From: Prosapia bicincta
Taxonomy: Eukaryota > Arthropoda > Insecta > Hemiptera > Cercopidae
Reading direction: 5' to 3'
Length of the DNA: 64,000 nt
Assembly: GCA_036971475.1 (NCBI GenBank)
Contig: JBAIZL010000006.1
Coordinates: 14,255,205-14,319,204, forward strand
The notes below the pieces were generated by a model. It worked only from the letters and a program-made list of their open reading frames with translations. It did no database searches and was not told the DNA's origin. Made by a program: the position numbers and the translations under genes. Shown here piece by piece: positions 42,919-54,490 of the stretch (positions within the stretch are counted from its first letter, which is position 1; each line of letters opens with the position of its first letter).

Positions 42919-43752
42919 TTATTGTCGACTCTTTGAAGTGTTGGAATTTCCGAATTTCTAAAAATGGATTTTAAGGTTTATAAAATTTTTGGTCATGAAC
43001 ATATGTTTGAAAATATTATTTGTAAGTGTGCATATATTTTATATGATAATTTAATTTTAATTTAAAAAAATAGAATTTAAAGCCTGTTTTTTTATGGAGT
43101 TTTCATATAGTGGTAACATTTAATTTAGTGGTGTAAATGAATTATAATTGTAAATAAAGAGCGAACATTAAAATAATAAGTGATAAAGACTTAATTTATT
43201 GTCGACTCTTTGTAGTGTTGGATTTTTCAAATTTCTAAAAATGGAGTTTAAGCTTTATAAAATTTTTGATCATGAAGATAGGTTTGAAAATATTATTTGT
43301 AAGTGTGCATGTATTTTATTTGAATAATTTAGTTTTAATTTAAAACATTAGAATATAAACCCTGATTTTTTGAGGGGGCTTTTATATAATGGTAACATTT
43401 AATTTAGTGGTGTAAATGATTTATAATTGTAAATAAAGAGCGAACATTAAAATAATAAGTGATAAAGACTTAATTTATTGTCGACTCTTTGTAGTGTTGG
43501 ATTTTTCAAATTTCTAAAAATGGAGTTTAAGCTTTATAAAATTTTTGATCATGAAGATAGGTTTGAAAATATTATTTGTAAGTGTGCATGTATTTTATTT
43601 GAATAATTTAATTTTAATTTAAAACATTTGAATATAAACCCTGATTTTTTGAGGGGGCTTTTATATAATGGTAACATTTAATTTAGTGGTGTATATGAAT
43701 TATAATTGTAAATAAAGAACGAACATTAAAATAATAAGTGCTAATGACTTAA
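42919..43752. repeat. 278-bp tandem repeat, three units
   Basis: Units start with ttattgtcgactctttg at 42919, 43197 and 43475 and are 278 bp each. Units two and three are almost identical; unit one is more diverged. Each has gaaaatattatttgtaagtgtgcatgtatttt and tggtaacatttaatttagtggtgta. No coding sequence. The array begins about 160 bp upstream of the CSP-4 promoter. Confidence 0.85.
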
Positions 43753-43771
43753 TTATAATTATTGTTATTAA

Positions 43772-44212
43772 GTTAATTAGTGCTTAGCTAGGGAGAACAA
43801 TTCACAACGATGAAAATTAAAACAGTTTACTCTAAATCTCACTACACACTAGTTTATTAAAACAAACACATCAGTTTATTAAAACAATCTCTTTAGCTTA
43901 TTAACACACGCACATTAGTTTATTAAAATAATCACTCAAATTTATTAACACAAACACACTATTTTATTAAAACAATCGCTCAGGTGTATTAAAAGAAACA
44001 CACTAGTTTATTAATACAATCACAGTAGTTTATTAAAACAAACACACTAGTTTACTAATACAAAAAGACCAATTTCGACTTCATCAGTAATAGCCAAGAA
44101 CTGATGAGGGCGACATCGTTGTCGAGACTATTATGTTTGTTTTAATAAATTATTAGGCTACTTAGTGAAATTTAAAGTAAACTGTTTTAATGTTTACGTT
44201 GTGAAGGGCCTA
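43772..44212. mobile_element. Penelope-type fold-back, family E, with expanded inner repeats
   Basis: Starts with gttaattagtgcttagctag, then about ten degenerate copies of a 25-30 bp unit (cactagtttattaaaacaa, 43845-44060). The motif CTGATGA (44101-44107), G, GGCGAC, ATC, GTTGTC, GAGA follows, then a short right arm. The stem forms six pairs with two wobble pairs although its sequence differs from the copy at 63428. Confidence 0.55.
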
Positions 44213-44534
44213 TTGTTATTTACTTTAATATCTGAAAGTATTTTATATTTAAATAAATTATTTCATATAATATTTGTAAAATACTTTTATAAACAGTAAC
44301 ACATTTAATATTTTACAACATGTCTTTATAATGTGAAAATTGTGCTTAGGTAATTGCAGGAGATAATTCCAAAATTTACATTTTTGAAATTATAAAAATA
44401 AATATTTGTTCTATTACACTAGCTCAAGACCTGTCTCATATATTTTAGTAAATTAATGAAAAAATCAGTGTCTGAGATTAAGGTTTTCATTCGCAATATT
44501 CGATCTTTGTCAGTATGGAAACCTTATTTAGTTT

Positions 44535-44936
44535 ACAAAAAATATAGGTGAAAAAACCCCAAAACCACAAAAAATAATCAAAAAATAACTAGAATAAGTT
44601 ACCTAAGATTAAATCCTTATGTACATTTCGATGACAAAGTCATCATCTTCAAAGTTTCCTATAACAAAAGTACAATCTAGAATACAAAAAAATTATTAAC
44701 AAACTAGACTGAGGTAACTGAGTAACTAGTTTGTTAATAATTTTTGTGTATTCTAGATTGTACTTTTGTAATAGGATCCTCTGAAGATGATGGCTTTGTC
44801 ATCGAAATGTACATAAGGATTTAATCTTAGGTAACTTATTTTAGTTATTTTTTGAATAATTTTTGTGGTTTTGGGGTTTTTTCATCTATATTTTTGTAAT
44901 ATATTGTACCACTGTGCTCTTGATATTGTATCTTAT
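44535..44936 (+). mobile_element. Penelope-type fold-back, family D'
   Basis: Best-preserved D' copy. Arms 44545-44700 and 44710-44895 are inverted. The right arm has CTGAAGA (44781-44787), T, GATGGC, TTT, GTCATC, GAAA (44804-44807); the left arm on the minus strand has the GATGAC version. It ends with the tag ccactgtgctcttgatattgta. Confidence 0.6.
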
Positions 44937-45101
44937 TTAGTTTATTAAAAACTTAAAAGCATCGCCTATCATCCCGAGGGATTGAATCCACGAATATTTT
45001 TTTCCTATACTTTTATTATTGTAACAACCAGATGAGTCCGACGTCTTGCATTAGTAATTGCAAACTCAGGGTCTCACATGGAAACATTAGAATAGGTAGT
45101 T

Positions 45102-45815
45102 AATTATTTCCTTCTAATAGCTCACAATCGTTCGCACAAATTTTCAATCGTTAATGAAATACGTTTTTATTCATACAATCGAGTTAAATAGCATTTTTTT
45201 AAACCTGTAGTGGATGGCAATTAATGTTGATACAGTTTTTCTTTCAAATACTCGTATTTATACAGTAATTAAATTATAAAAATTTGTATGGTCTAGGTTG
45301 GGTTCGAACTTAGTATCTTCATGTTCAAATCCTACCTTTTTGACACTGAGTCAACTTTCCCCTAAATAGAAATTTACTTCTATAAGTTGTATGTGATCTT
45401 TTCGTTTGCTCCTATCTGGTTGCAGTCGAAACCTCCATTGCATAACCTTAAATTGTTGCCATGGTTACCACACAATGTCATAAATACTCCTCTAGGATTA
45501 AAACTTTATTAAAAGAATAAAATAAACAAATTGGATTAACGGTATCGAAACTTGATTCACAAACGGACAATGCGAAAGGAAGCGAAAAGTTATTACAACA
45601 CAAGCGACGAAAAAAAGCGTATAAATAGTAACAAATAAAACATAGTCCAACGCCATGCATAGAACAAAAAATTGAAAATGGCAAGGAAATTCACTTTCCA
45701 TTTTGTCACTTAATACTGTTATTCTGACATGTTCATATACAAATTTATATTAATTGTAATTATAAAATAAAAATAGTCTAAAATAAAATTTTTCTTTGTG
45801 AATTTAATTTCGAAT
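45102..45815 (-). mobile_element. TCAATTCCT-type element, long tRNA-core version
   Basis: On the plus strand: ccttctaatagctcacaatcg, tail (attcatacaatcgagtt; gtggatggcaattaatgttga), tRNA-like core (about 45290-45365; minus strand ggaaagttgactcagtg and gttcgaaccc), long-version insert (45460-45720) and head remnant. The terminal microsatellite is missing in this copy. Confidence 0.6.
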
Positions 45816-45949
45816 TTACTTCAAAAAAACAATTTATATTACTTGTGTTATATTTCAATCGTCCCAAGCCTTTAGAGCCTAACTTACGTACATTGCCAGG
45901 ACTAAAACATGTTGCTACTACAAAAAACAAGTAATATAAAAAAAGTCAA

Positions 45950-46301
45950 GTTCAATTCCTACTTTGGTAACAAAAAAGTACTTCAGCTACTTTCTATTAA
46001 ATAGTTACAATTTATATAAATAAGGTAACATAACCTATAACACAAAACCAGCTGTTTATGAAATCATGTTATCTCTTATTTTAAGCTAAATGGGACGACA
46101 TAACTATATTGCATACCTTTCTCCTTTTGTGAAAAGTGTATCCCCCATAATAAACTAAAATGAATACATCAAATATAATTGATGATTTAATATTTATAAA
46201 GTTATATTAACATCAATTGTCAATCACTACAAATGTAAATAAAATGAATTTGAACTTGAATGGATGAATAAAAAGTATTTTATTGCCTCTTGAAATTTTG
46301 G

Positions 46302-46359
<58 letters not shown>

Positions 46360-46614
46360 TATATATACAGTATATATATGCTAATATAAAATATGTTTTC
46401 TTGTTTAATAATTTAAAACAACATAGGTTAATCAAATACAAGAATATTTATTAATTTATATTCAAAGCTTTTCGTTGGTAAACAGTACCAACATCATCAG
46501 GAATGAAAATTACAATAATTTTATTTTTCATTCCTGATGATGTTGGTACTGTTTACCAACGAAAGCTTTGAATATAAATTAATAAATATTCTTGTATTTG
46601 AATAACCTGTGTTG

Positions 46615-46688
<74 letters not shown>

Positions 46689-46711
46689 AGAGTGTGAACT
46701 AATAAAACTAA
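45950..46711 (+). mobile_element. TCAATTCCT-type element interrupted by a Penelope fold-back
   Basis: Head gttcaattcctactttggtaac, core (gctaaatgggacgacataactatattgc), tail (gaatggatgaataaaaag), (TA)n to 46360, the family C fold-back at 46391-46620, (TA)n 46620-46684, then the terminal block aaggagagtgtgaactaat. The Penelope copy therefore entered the element's own microsatellite. Confidence 0.65.
46391..46620. mobile_element. Penelope-type fold-back, family C
   Basis: Two arms of about 100 bp separated by only about 15 bp, nearly perfect inverted copies, no coding remnant. The right arm has CTGATGA (46534-46540), T, GTTGGT, ACTGTTT, ACCAAC, GAAA (46561-46564). (TA)n lies on both sides. Confidence 0.65.
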
Positions 46712-48980
46712 ATCAATAAATATCAAAAAATTAAACTAATTGACGAAACGTCAATTTAAATAATAAATTTCTGTAATTTATTTGTTCTTAGGCTGTATTT
46801 TCGATATTTAACATGTTACAAATCACTTCATTTCCGTTCGCCTACCTCGTATTTTTCAGAATTTTAAACGCAAAACCGAACTGGAGATTCGAATTTTGTG
46901 TTAGTTAGAGACAAGGCTACTAGAGAAACAATGTAAACAACAGAACATGGGTTTTGACCTAAATACGGTGTAAATATAATAACTGAAAAAATAAGTACTG
47001 TAATTGAAATTAGAATATCTAAGTCATTATTATGTGTGATAATATCTATATTTTCAGATAGAATTGACCTAAGCTCTTATTATTGTTCTTAGTTAACGCT
47101 ACATAAATTTGTTCTGTATTAGAAATTATGAATCTCTGCGATGACTCTAGGATATTCTCTTAGCTCCATGTTTAAAACTACATAAATGAATTACCAATTA
47201 GAATAAATGTAACTATTATTACTGATTTAGTATAAATAGTTTCCCTCAATTTAAGTGTTTTAACGTTAATTTAAAACATTCTTTTGATAAATTCAGTTTC
47301 ATTAAATGAACTAATAAAAAATAATATAAAAGCGATCGAAAATGATCAAATTATCCTACTATCCTATTATCCCACTAAGTCCTTGTTGTTATCAAATTTG
47401 CAATGTAATAACACAGTAATCTATTATTTTAGTCTTTTAATTAAAAATTATTAATAATTTAAAGTGTTTTCTGTATTTTTCTACTAATTTGTAGAGCATC
47501 AATATCGTGCCTAATTACCGCGACTAAGGTGAAAATTGGAAAACTATTTTTGTTTGGATATTTATTTGTTGATTATTTATCGAACGCAATTAATGCTTCT
47601 ACAAGTAGACAGGTAAAATGATTTGTTACTTTATCTAAAATCATAAGAAAATTACATACAGGAAAGACATTTAGGGTAAATTCGTTATCTTAAAAAATCA
47701 CAAACTTAAGAATATTTTTTTGAATATTTAAAGTAATTCTTGAATATCCAAACAATATTTTTTTACTGAAAGGCAGAAAAGGAGAAGTTTTATAGATAAA
47801 CAAAAATGTTTTACATTATATATTTTAATGTTTAATTAACTACATTTAATTAGCTACTACATGTTTAATGTAACATTATTTAAATGACAAGTAAAAGAAC
47901 TGATTTATGTAGGACAAGAAATCTATCGTGATATAGGAAACTTTTGATAGAATCGATACTTTGATATTCCGTATACTTCGACACTGGCTGTAATCAAAGA
48001 GTATTAATCAGTGCCCTTGACATGGGTAAATGTCATTGACCGACTCCTGCTTCCATTATCGCATCTACCCCATCCCACAATTTCCCACTTTCTCCACAGT
48101 AAGACGTGTCAATTTGTAGCGCTGTATTTAAGCTTTTCATCTATGGTGCTGTAGTGGCGTGTGTAAAAGCTGACCCTAGTACTGTATAAAAAAATTGTAA
48201 GGTTCCTTGTATTGAAAAAGGAATTCCAGGTTGCGCAGGAGCTTCAGTTGATGTTGTTGAAGACGGATGTTTGATAAACCAGCTTAACTGACTGCGTAGG
48301 AAGAAATCGTCAATGCTTTAACACGTTGCAAGCGGCTCGGATAGGAGGACATCACCCCTCCTCCGTAATTAAATTATATTATATAAAATTTGAATACTAT
48401 TACCGATGTCAATCCAAAATAATGATGAATAAAGTAAGTTTCCGTCATTGTTGAAGTTTATGACGTCATAACCATTATATCCAAGGCGTCATGTAGCGCT
48501 AGTCGCCCGTGTACAAAATTACGATTAGCCTAACAGCGCAACTCGATCACAATTCGATCCCACAAAATTACTATTAGACGAACGACGGAGGTCTACCAAA
48601 TGATCGCACAAAATTACGGTTAGGCGAAGGGCATAGCTCGATCACGACATGATCACAGGAAAGAATATCGATTAAGGTGAATATTAAATCAAATAGTATA
48701 ATAATGAGAATGTGATGCAAGTGGATACGTTCGTTTTTGTTAGTAAGCAATGTAATTGGTTACCGGTGCTTAAAACGTTTTGGCATATTAAGGATAATTT
48801 CAATTGTTTCGCATTTTAACCACAATTAATTGTTTGCAACACATAAAATCACTTGTTTTTGTTTAGAATACATTTTTTCGTAATATTTGAGAAAAAGAGA
48901 AAACAGGATAGTATAAAGAAATTTTACTTTACTTATAGTTTTAAAACTAATTTTGTATATTTGTTAATAAACTATTTGTG
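46712..48980. other. No gene recognised
   Basis: Mostly unique AT-rich DNA. At 48500-48660 a block of about 60 bp with cacaaaattac(g)attag ... cgatcac recurs about three times in diverged form. No gene found on either strand. Confidence 0.45.
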
Positions 48981-48984
48981 TCTA

Positions 48985-49178
48985 ATAATGCACGAAAACC
49001 TCTAACTACAAATAGGTTTATTAAAACCCGATGTACTTTTCGGTTACCATGTAACTATCTTCAGAACTTGACACAAAATATTCGAGTATGCCTCTGAGGA
49101 TGGTTACTTTTTATCCGAAATGTACATCAGGTTAAAATTAAAATGTTTGTGGCTAGAGGTATTTGGGTATTATTTATT
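48985..49178. mobile_element. Penelope-type fold-back, family F
   Basis: Inverted arms: cctctaactacaaataggt ... cccgatgtac at left and gtacatcaggtt ... gtggctagagg at right. The left arm on the minus strand has CTGAAGA, T, AGTTAC, ATG, GTAACC, GAAA (49064-49038); the right arm has CTGAGGA, T, GGTTAC, loop, GAAA (about 49093-49118). Confidence 0.55.
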
Positions 49179-49736
49179 ATTATTAAAGGAAAGGAAATTC
49201 CAGATAGTTACTGATATTTGTATCTGAGTCTACTACTTGCGGAAACGTATTGGGGAAGTCAGATTAACATGTTAGAACATTTCTGTCACCTTTGTGTATT
49301 TTAAAAAGTAGCGACGAATGTCTGACCTCAGTGGTGACAAAATGTCGGACTTTTTAGCTTTCTGCTGCTTTGTTCTGCCTGAAAGCAAGCGCAGACCTTG
49401 GGGAAAGATAAACCACGTTGTTCACACCACTGAGTGCACTGCGAGTGGAAAGGTTTGATCCTACCGCATAACGATCTAGGTATCTTATTGTAATAATTAA
49501 CTGAATGCGATTATAATGGAAAAAAACTGTACAACCTTCACTCTGGTTTCTACTGAGCAAATGATTGGTCAGTGACGTAGAAGTCGTGCATAAACAAATA
49601 AATACAAGGAATTCTGATAAACACATTAAGCTAAATCTTTCTGAGAAATTGAGTCGTCAAAGAATCAATGGTTCTGTAAAAAAAGTTATGTGTAAATTAT
49701 ATCAGTAGTAAACTCAAAGGTTTTATTTAAGTCTTA
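49179..49736. other. No gene recognised
   Basis: An open stretch on the minus strand (49354-49626) has no domain I recognise. GC content is slightly higher than in the neighbours around 49370-49460, without other support. Confidence 0.4.
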
Positions 49737-50125
49737 TTCAATTCTGTATATATTAGCTCACACTCTCCATATACATATCTTTACAAATTTTCAACCGTTA
49801 TTAAAATACGTTTTTTTTTATTCATCCACTCAATTTTAAATACATTTTTTTAAACTTGTAGTGGATGACACCTTGATGTTAATACAGTATTGTCAAACAT
49901 TAATTCTCTAATTGAATGTAAGTATTAATGTATTTGTTGTCAAATTTTTTAAAAAAACTTTCCACAAAAGGAGCAAGGTATGCAATATAGTTATTTCGTT
50001 CCATTTGGCTTAAAATAAGTGATATTATGATATCATAAAACAGCGGATTTTATGATATAGGTTCTATGATAGAACAGCTGTTTTAAAGCATGCGTTATGC
50101 TACTTTATTTATATAAATTGTAATT
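49737..50125 (-). mobile_element. TCAATTCCT-type element, non-tRNA core
   Basis: On the plus strand: tcaattctgtatatattagctcacactctcc, tail (ttcatccactcaattttaaat; gtggatgacaccttgatgttaat), core (gcaaggtatgcaatatagttatttcgttccatttgg; tagaacagctgttttaaagc). The head is missing; the next element starts in opposite orientation 25 bp on. Confidence 0.6.
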
Positions 50126-50149
50126 ATTTATTAAACAAGTAATTTAATA

Positions 50150-50943
50150 AAAAAAATTAAGTTCAATTCTATATTAGCTGTCCTAATTAAATAGACAACA
50201 AAAAAATTTTTTCTTTTTATTTTATAATTACAGCTAATATAAATAAGTATATACATATGTTAGGATAGCAATATTAAGTGGGAAAATAGAAAGGAAATTT
50301 CTCTAATATTTTCCATTTTCCTTTCCATGTATGGTATTGGACTAATATTTTTGTTTGTCACAAATTATACTTTCTTTTTTTCGTTGCTTGCATTGTAATG
50401 TAGTTTCGTTTAGCTTTCCATTCGCATTGTTCGTTTATAAAGGAAGGTTCGATAAATTTAATCCAGTTTGTTAATTTTATTAATTCGATTCATTTTTAAT
50501 TCTAGAACATTATTTATGATATTGTGTGGTAACCTTGGCAACAATTTAAGGTTGTGCAATGGAGGATTCGACAACAACCAGATGGGGACAAATAATAAAT
50601 TTATATGGATATATCTTTCAGAAGTACATTCCTAGCTATAAGAAAGTTGGCGCGCTAGACAAGGGCGTCAAATAGAAGGTTGTCTTCTAGTGAAAAGGCG
50701 CAATAGACTTCGAACACGAAGGTACTCAGCTTGAATCCGATCTGAACACCCAATTTTTTATAATATATTTATAGAATAAATATACTTTTTGAAAAAGACA
50801 GTATTAACATCAATTATTATCCATTTTAAGTTTTAAACAAATGTATTTGAACTTGATTGGATCAATAAAACATATTTTATTAACAATTAAATATTTGTAC
50901 AAGATATATATCAGGAGAGTATGAGCTAATAGAAGGTATTGAA
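50150..50943 (+). mobile_element. TCAATTCCT-type element, long tRNA-core version
   Basis: Head gttcaattctatattagc, long-version insert (50270-50480), shared block ttatgatattgtgtggtaaccttggcaac, tRNA-like core (about 50640-50740), tail (gattggatcaataaaac) and end gagagtatgagctaatagaagg. It lies head to head with the preceding copy. Confidence 0.6.
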
Positions 50944-51104
50944 AAATTGAACTATAATAAAATTACATTTGTTGATATAAATAGGAAATGCTTGTTTATA
51001 TTACTTGTATTTTTATTTCATTAGATGTTCTATTTAGTATAATATTATAAACCTTGAAGTAGGTAAAGGATTTTATTTAACATTGAAAGCAAAATGTGTT
51101 TGTG

Positions 51105-52690
51105 AAACATCGTTGTTATGGGATCCACTCAGTTGGGGTCGTCGAAGCATCTTAGTTAAGGGACTAACTCGTTTGGTATCGCTGAACCATTGTGTTTATA
51201 CCCATTCTATTGGTATCATTGAAACATCGTGGCTAAGGAGCCCTTACGGTTAATATCGTTCGAGCGACGTGGTTAAAGTACCCACTAAGTTATTATCCAT
51301 GAAACATTGTGGTTAAGGAATCCACTCATTTGGTATCGATGAAACATCGTGGCCAAAGAACCAACTTATTTGGTATCTTTGAAACATCGTGGTTAATTAA
51401 CCCACTAGATTAATATCGTTTGGACAATGTGGTTAAAGAATCCGCTCAGTTGGTGTCGTTTAAACATCATGGTTAAGGCACCCATTCAACTGGTATCGTT
51501 GAAACATCGTGGTTAATGAACCCACTCAGTCGGTATCGTTAAAACATCGTGATTAAAAAACCCAATCGATTAGTTTCGTTGAAACATCATGGTTAAGGAA
51601 CTCTCTCATTTGGTATCGTTAAAACATTGTGGTTTTGGAACATAATAAATTGGTATCATTGAAACATCGTTGTTAAGGCACCCATTCAATTGGTATCGTT
51701 GAAATGTCGTTGCATGGGACCCACTCGATTGGTATCGTTGAAATTTCGTGGTTAAGGAACCCACTGAGTTGGTACCGATGAAACGGTTAAGGAACCCACT
51801 CTTTTGGTATCGTTGACACGACATGATTAAAGAACTCACTCAGTTGGTAACGTTAAAACATTGTGGTTCTGGATCCTAATCAATTGGTATCGTTGAAAAA
51901 TCGTTGTTAAGAAACACTTTCAATTGGTATCGTTGAAACATCGTGGTTAAGGCACCCATTCAAATGGTATCTTTGAAATTTCGTAGTTAAGGAACCCACT
52001 CATTTGGTATCGTTAAAACATTGGGGTTTTGGTACCTATTCAATTAGTATCGTTAAAACATCGTGGTTAAGGCACCCATTCAATTCGTATCGTTGAAACA
52101 TCGTGGTTTAGGCCTCCATTCAGTTGGTATCGTTAGAATGTCGTGGTTACGGAACAAACTCGATTGGTATTGTTGAGACATCGTGGTTAATGAGCCCACT
52201 CAGTCGGTATCGTTGAATATTGTGAATAAGGAACCCACTAAATTGGTATTGTTAAAACATCATGATTAAAGAACTCACTCATTTGCTATCGTTAAAACAT
52301 TGTGGTTTAGGAACCCATTCAATTGATATCGTTGGGATGTCGTGGTTACGGAACATACTCGATTGGTATTGTTGAGACATCGTGGTTAATGAGCTCTTTC
52401 AGTCGATATCGTTGAATATTGTGGATAAGGAAACCACTAAATTGGTATCGTTGAAACATCGTGATTAAGGAATCAACTCGAAAGATTGTGGTTAAGGAAC
52501 CCACTCAGTTGGTATCGATGAAACATCATAGCTAAAGAACGTACTCAGTTGGTATCGATGAAACATTGTGTTTTTGGATCCCACTCAATTGGTATCGTTG
52601 AAACATCATGGTTAAGGAACCCACTCAATTCTTATCGTTGAAACATTGTGGTTAAGGAAATCTCACTCAATTCTTATCGTTGATCCTTTT
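51105..52690. repeat. Degenerate 40-bp minisatellite, about 39 units
   Basis: The consensus unit is ggttaaggaacccactcaat followed by tggtatcgttgaaacatcgt (40 bp). Units differ at many positions and a few carry small indels, so the array is old, in contrast to the nearly uniform 24-bp array at 18.3 kb. Open stretches inside (51606-51839) are by-products. Confidence 0.9.
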
Positions 52691-54149
52691 TAGGCAAATT
52701 TAGAGCAGAGGTGTGAGGTAAAAATATAATGAAAAATGGTAATGAAATTCATCTCTTTATTGCACAAATTACTTTTAAAGTTTTTGGAAATAAAGTATTT
52801 TATTAATCCTTTTATTGTTAGTGTGTTATTAGAAAAACATTGCAAAAATATATTTCTTTTATAAATCACATTGAGAAACGACGCTACCTCTTGGAAAGCC
52901 TAAATAGAAAGATTAAGTAATTTCATTGTATGCAGATCGCAATGGCCCGGGGAACTTTGTGCGCCTGCTTTAGAGGGACCACAAATCAATGTCATTTCAG
53001 AACAAGATTGAGTCTAAGGTCATAAAATATTATTATATGCAGATTAAGGCTCTCGTGTAACCTCTGATCTTAAATCAGACATACAACTCTTCCTCTACAA
53101 TTTTTAAATGACATTCAGGTACTAGTTGTGAGCATTGATATTATTTCAACGTTATAACATTTGTATTGATAGATGTTTGAAAGTTTTTCAATAAGAGCTG
53201 AAAATAAAATATAATATTAAAAAAATAATAAAGTCAAAATAATAAATTGTATCATTCAGGGTAATACAAGAGTGTTAGATTTGTATCTGATTTTCTTTTT
53301 ACAGCTTTTACAATACGTTTTATTGTTTATTCAAAATTTTACAATAAATATTAGGTTATTAAATTCAATATAAGATAAATTTAATTTCAATGATAGCCTA
53401 TTACGTGGTACTAAAGTGTTTTTATCTGGCTTTGCCATTTAAGGGGGATTAGTGTTTTACAAAATATAATGTTTATATTGACGTTTTTAAACATAGGTTA
53501 TCTAAATATAGTGGAATATTTTATTATTAAGAAATAGTACATAATATAATTTTATAGCTAGTTTAAATACCTTTCAATGTGCAATTTTATTATCCATTAC
53601 ATCATTGTCGGAGATATTGTAATTTCCCTCGGAAAAACCCCTACGTCTTTGGCTTAGGGGAGTGTTCATAGCGTAATATTTGTAATATCACGTATAGAGG
53701 GATGTTAACAATAATGTTTTATTTTTACCTGAATCGCCAAAAAGGAACTAATACCTTTGAAGTACAGATTTATTTTACTTTCTTCAAATTTAATTTTTAA
53801 TCACTTTGAGAATTAAGTCTTGGGGACTGTTGACCGTTTATTCATTCTACCGCCTCCATACCACCCTTAATATAACCTTAACCTAATGCAAGCTCTTGAA
53901 AGCTTAGACAAGATCTAATTTTATTCTTTTTTTATAGTTGACGCGAGTACGTGAATAAAATTTCGTCAGAAACAAGATTACCAAAAGGTAACATCCAACG
54001 TACAGGCCTACATCTAGAACCTGCCTTTTGTAATAAATATTGTGCTAGAAGATTGTAAGTGAGTTATTCTCTAAAGTTTGTTATAATTTTTCTTAGTTTT
54101 GAAAAATATAATAATAATTTTTGTCTCAATATTCCCAAACTTCATAAAA
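52691..54149. other. No gene recognised
   Basis: Unique AT-rich DNA. No open frame, terminal repeat or RNA gene that I can support. Confidence 0.45.
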
Positions 54150-54490
54150 AACCTGTATTGCAAAAAAATATTGGGAAAAACCCCAACACCACAAAATAAT
54201 AACAATTAATTAATATTACAAGTTACCTAAGATTAAATCCTTATCTATATTTCTACGACCATGTCATTATCAACAGAGGGCTGTTTACAATTACAATCTA
54301 TAATACAATAATGACAAACTACAATGACAAACTACAATGACTAGACTACAAACTAGTAGATGCACACGGCCATCGGAAGGTACATAAGGGTCTATTCTTA
54401 GTTAACTTGTAATATTAGTTATTTTTTATTATTTTTGCCAATATTTGTATTGTAATATATTGTACCACTGTGCTCTTGATATTGTATATT
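54150..54490 (+). mobile_element. Penelope-type fold-back, family D, diverged
   Basis: Left arm with gcaaaaaaatattgggaaaaaccccaacaccac, cctaagattaaatccttat and a decayed motif (tctacgaccatgtcattatcaacagagg). The right part keeps taagggtctattcttagttaactt and the tag accactgtgctcttgatattgtat. Confidence 0.5.

Noticed and set aside
49354..49626. Minus-strand 90-codon frame near 49.5 kb
   Set aside because: No recognisable family, no supporting signals; probably chance.
51105..52690. CRISPR-like repeat-spacer structure in the 40-bp array
   Set aside because: The whole unit is repeated with scattered substitutions; there are no unique spacers.
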